From Effrenium voratum (taxonomy: Eukaryota; Sar; Dinophyceae; Suessiales; Symbiodiniaceae): 64,000 nt of DNA. The translations under genes were made by a program, and so were the position numbers. Shown piece by piece: positions 61,807 to 64,000 of this stretch. Under the pieces are notes generated by a model. The model was not told the DNA's origin. It did not search any database and saw only the letters and a program-made list of their open reading frames with translations. Position 1 is the first letter of the stretch, and each line of letters opens with the position of its first letter. The DNA lies in assembly GCA_963377175.1 (NCBI GenBank), contig CAUJNA010003801.1, positions 135,001 through 199,000 on the forward strand, given 5' to 3'.

Positions 61807-61926
61807 GTTTTCGCAGCAAGGCGCGAGCACCACGGATGCGCCGCCCTCCACGTGCACGGGCTCCGTGATGCAGCAGGCGGCCACGTCCCCGCCGTGCTCC
61901 AGCTGCACCTGGCCGCTTGTGCGGGC
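61807..61926 (-). CDS. candidate coding exon E3
   Basis: Acceptor TCGAAG|G and donor GAAAAC|GTGGCG enclose 40 phase-0 codons: ARTSGQVQLEHGGDVAACCI then TEPVHVEGGASVVLAPCC. Nearly every third base is G or C, and the residue pattern suggests beta-strands. A later donor (AAAAG|GTGCCC, 61781) would add VAWWCWCK. Phase 0 at both ends agrees with E2 and E4. One of the strongest islands. Confidence 0.65.
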
Positions 61927-62775
61927 CTTCGAAAGGCGGAACCAACCAAGCAGAGGACCCCTGTAGCAGAAAATAGGCGCAAAGTTCTCACAAAACGGTT
62001 CCAAAAAAAACATAACACCAGAATATTGTGTTTGACCTCAGAGCCAAGTTTTCCAGAATTGTGCTTTGTTTGGGTCATGAGAACCAAGTTGATTGATCAA
62101 TGCCCGCTTGATTGTGATTGGCTGCTGCCGACCACCATTCTAGTTGGGGGAAGAACCCCGTCTTAATTCGCCGGGTTAATCGATCCGGGGTGAACAATGC
62201 CTGTAGTATGTGCAACAAATCTGTACTCCTTTTTGGTCCACTGCAAAAGAGAGCACCCACATGAAGCCCACCATTGGGGGGGCAGGCCTGGTTGCAAGAC
62301 ACAATTGCTAGTAATTTGAAATGATGCATGAAATAGACTGGTGGGATGTGGTGCAAAGTGCGGTGGCCTAATGTGATGCTGTGTAGTGCAATCTAAATAT
62401 TTAACTGCGCAATAAAACGGAAGCTGAACTATGGCGTAAATCAATGCAGTGCAAAGCGTGCCATGCCAGCGTCTGTCATGCCATGCAACACAATACGATA
62501 CCATCACGTGCCGCACCACGAAATGTCAATGCAATGCCCTCCACTGCCATGCCATGCATGTGGTGTGCTGTGCTGTGCTCACTTGCGTGATGCAGTTTGA
62601 AGTAGAGTGACGACACATCGTGTCATACAATGTCCTTTGTCATGCCTCGCCTTGCCTATGTAAATATGGACGTGCCATAAGCCTGAATGTTTTTTCATGT
62701 CACCCATTTCCTCATCCCGTCGATTTCTGGTGATCTCCTCGCTTACTACAAGGCTCCGCAGCCCCGTCGCTCGGC
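61927..62775. other. intron-like stretch
   Basis: Unique sequence with a degenerate GCCATGC/GCAATGC-rich patch at about 62440-62590. No exon seen. Confidence 0.5.
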
Positions 62776-62831
62776 CTCCACCGTGTTGGTGGACATCAGC
62801 ACGCCTCCGCGCACCTTCACCGTGCCACCGC
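62776..62831 (-). CDS. candidate coding exon E2
   Basis: Acceptor GCCCAG|G, AG|GC donor. Reading in phase 1, it encodes GGTVKVRGGVLMSTNTVE, a beta-rich pattern with strong G/C third bases. The plus strand is also open; the minus strand is chosen from the splice pair and because its phases fit E1 (one base left over) and E3 (phase 0). Confidence 0.52.
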
Positions 62832-63786
62832 CTGGGCCGCTGGATCACATCCATACGCCAAAAACAGGACTGGGCAAGGATGGAAGTCAGGCAGGACCGC
62901 CCCCAATTTGTTCAACATTCAACATCGAAAAGGAAACTCGCGAGAAAAAATGGACCCAACATGTGATGTGTGAAACCACCAAAGTGGGAAATATGGGAAC
63001 GCTGTACTTGATTGCAGACACCCGGAGTTAGTCCTTTTAGAGCGGATCGGGACTACGTCCCTGGACAGAAGCTTTTGAGGCTCGAGGCATTCTGGAACCC
63101 AAATAACCCCGCGGGCTAGTAAAAATGCGGTTTCAAAGTAAACATCTGGGTGAATTGAATGAAAGCCGTCTGCAACTCTGGGTGGCGCCAATCGGACAAA
63201 TGTCCTCCTTCCAATGAAGGCCAGGTTCCTTTCAGGGAACTTGTCCACGTCCCTTTTGGCAAAAGAGTAGGTGTTCCCTATAACCGTCAGTGGCTACAAA
63301 TTGCCCAGACTTCGAGGAAAACCGCCCCTGGGCTCCGTGTTGTGATCGGGTAAACTTACGCTTGAATTCTCCAAGCTGGAACCTGTTTTTTGGGGGTCCT
63401 TAGAAAAGATGTGCACGGTGTCCTTTGGGTTTGCCTTTGAACCATCCAAAAGGCGGACATCTAGGACCGATACAGGCTGAAGATGATCCCCCAAAAATGA
63501 TCACATGAGCGCAACAACATACGTCTAACGTCTTGTATGGCAACGGCTGTTCCTGCCGACATCCTGAGACATCCACCGGGCGCTGCTTGGGTGTCTGTCC
63601 GTTAAGGGTACCCTTTTTTAGGGTACCCTTTTTTGGTGGTTTTCTAAGGACCACATATTTTTCTTTTGGGGGCGCAAGGGGTCCTCCAAAAAAAAACAAG
63701 ACATCCATGAACCCACGAAATCTCCAAAACCCCTACCAAATCGACTCGCGAAAAGAAAAGAAAAAAGTCGCAACAAAGTCGCTCGC
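62832..63786. other. intron-like stretch
   Basis: Contains family B-type inverted-repeat relics near 63380-63440 and 63605-63712 (TTTTTTGG / CCAAAAAA arms). No exon seen. Confidence 0.5.
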
Positions 63787-63871
63787 CTTTAATGGGTCTA
63801 TTCGCGCCTCGACCCACGGACACGAAGCTGTTGTCGGGCCGGCGTTTCATGATGTCCTTCGGCACCAGCAC
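63787..63871 (-). CDS. candidate coding exon E1
   Basis: Acceptor GCGCTGAG|G, donor TTAAAG|GCGAGC. Encodes VLVPKDIMKRRPDNSFVSVG then RGANRPIK plus one base. The first exon visible of the minus-strand gene, whose 5' part must lie beyond the window. Confidence 0.52.
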
Positions 63872-64000
63872 CTCAGCGCAGAGACCAGCGAGCCCAGGGC
63901 TTGAAAGGCATGGGAAGGCCCTGGTTCATCTCAGGTGGCCAAAAACGGCCCAGGCGTGTCAAGCCCCGCACCCCTCAGGGGGTCATTTTTGAGGGAGTTT

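Overview
The window looks like nuclear DNA of a dinoflagellate. This is inferred from several things together: large repeat-rich stretches with very low coding density; GC-rich exon-sized islands, all on the minus strand, whose 3' splice sites read AG|G and whose 5' splice sites are GT or GC; abundant microsatellites; and a giant Copia-type LTR retrotransposon whose gag and pol do not look like those of animals or plants. The species cannot be named. A run of exactly 100 N (6268-6367) is an assembly gap.

The centrepiece is one apparently complete Ty1/Copia-order retrotransposon at 33181-56431 on the minus strand, 23,251 bp long. It has 395/394-bp LTRs that differ by a single 1-base indel, TG...CA ends and a 5-bp target duplication, CTTAC, on both sides. 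Read 5' to 3' on the minus strand it contains: 5' LTR; a primer-binding site matching a tRNA anticodon arm (half-tRNA priming as in Drosophila copia); two small gag-leader reading frames; a 1286-codon Gag with coiled coil, Cys-rich domains, capsid-like domain and two CCCH zinc fingers; a textbook -1 ribosomal frameshift signal; and a pol of more than 2,200 codons. Pol has protease, integrase, a methyltransferase-like domain, a complete dUTPase, reverse transcriptase and RNase H, in that order. Beyond pol lies about 9.2 kb of further coding sequence (here ORFX), a chain of overlapping open segments that I cannot assign to any family. The 3' LTR follows.

The flanks (1-33175 and 56437-64000) hold no long genes. 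They hold about 26 short GC-rich islands that read as coding exons, all on the minus strand. For several neighbours the reading phases agree across the predicted introns, so the flanks are probably the exons and long introns of one (or a few) minus-strand genes, with the retrotransposon sitting sense-oriented inside an intron between the islands at 59.1 kb and 33.0 kb. I could not recognise the encoded protein.

Intronic DNA between these islands is filled with microsatellites (notably a ~690-bp TG tract and a ~650-bp CAA tract), a TTTGGGACCATGGGTG minisatellite, at least two families of ~100-bp inverted-repeat (MITE-like) elements, and a recent ~300-bp duplication near 60-61 kb. No rRNA, tRNA, CRISPR array or bacterial-type operon was seen.
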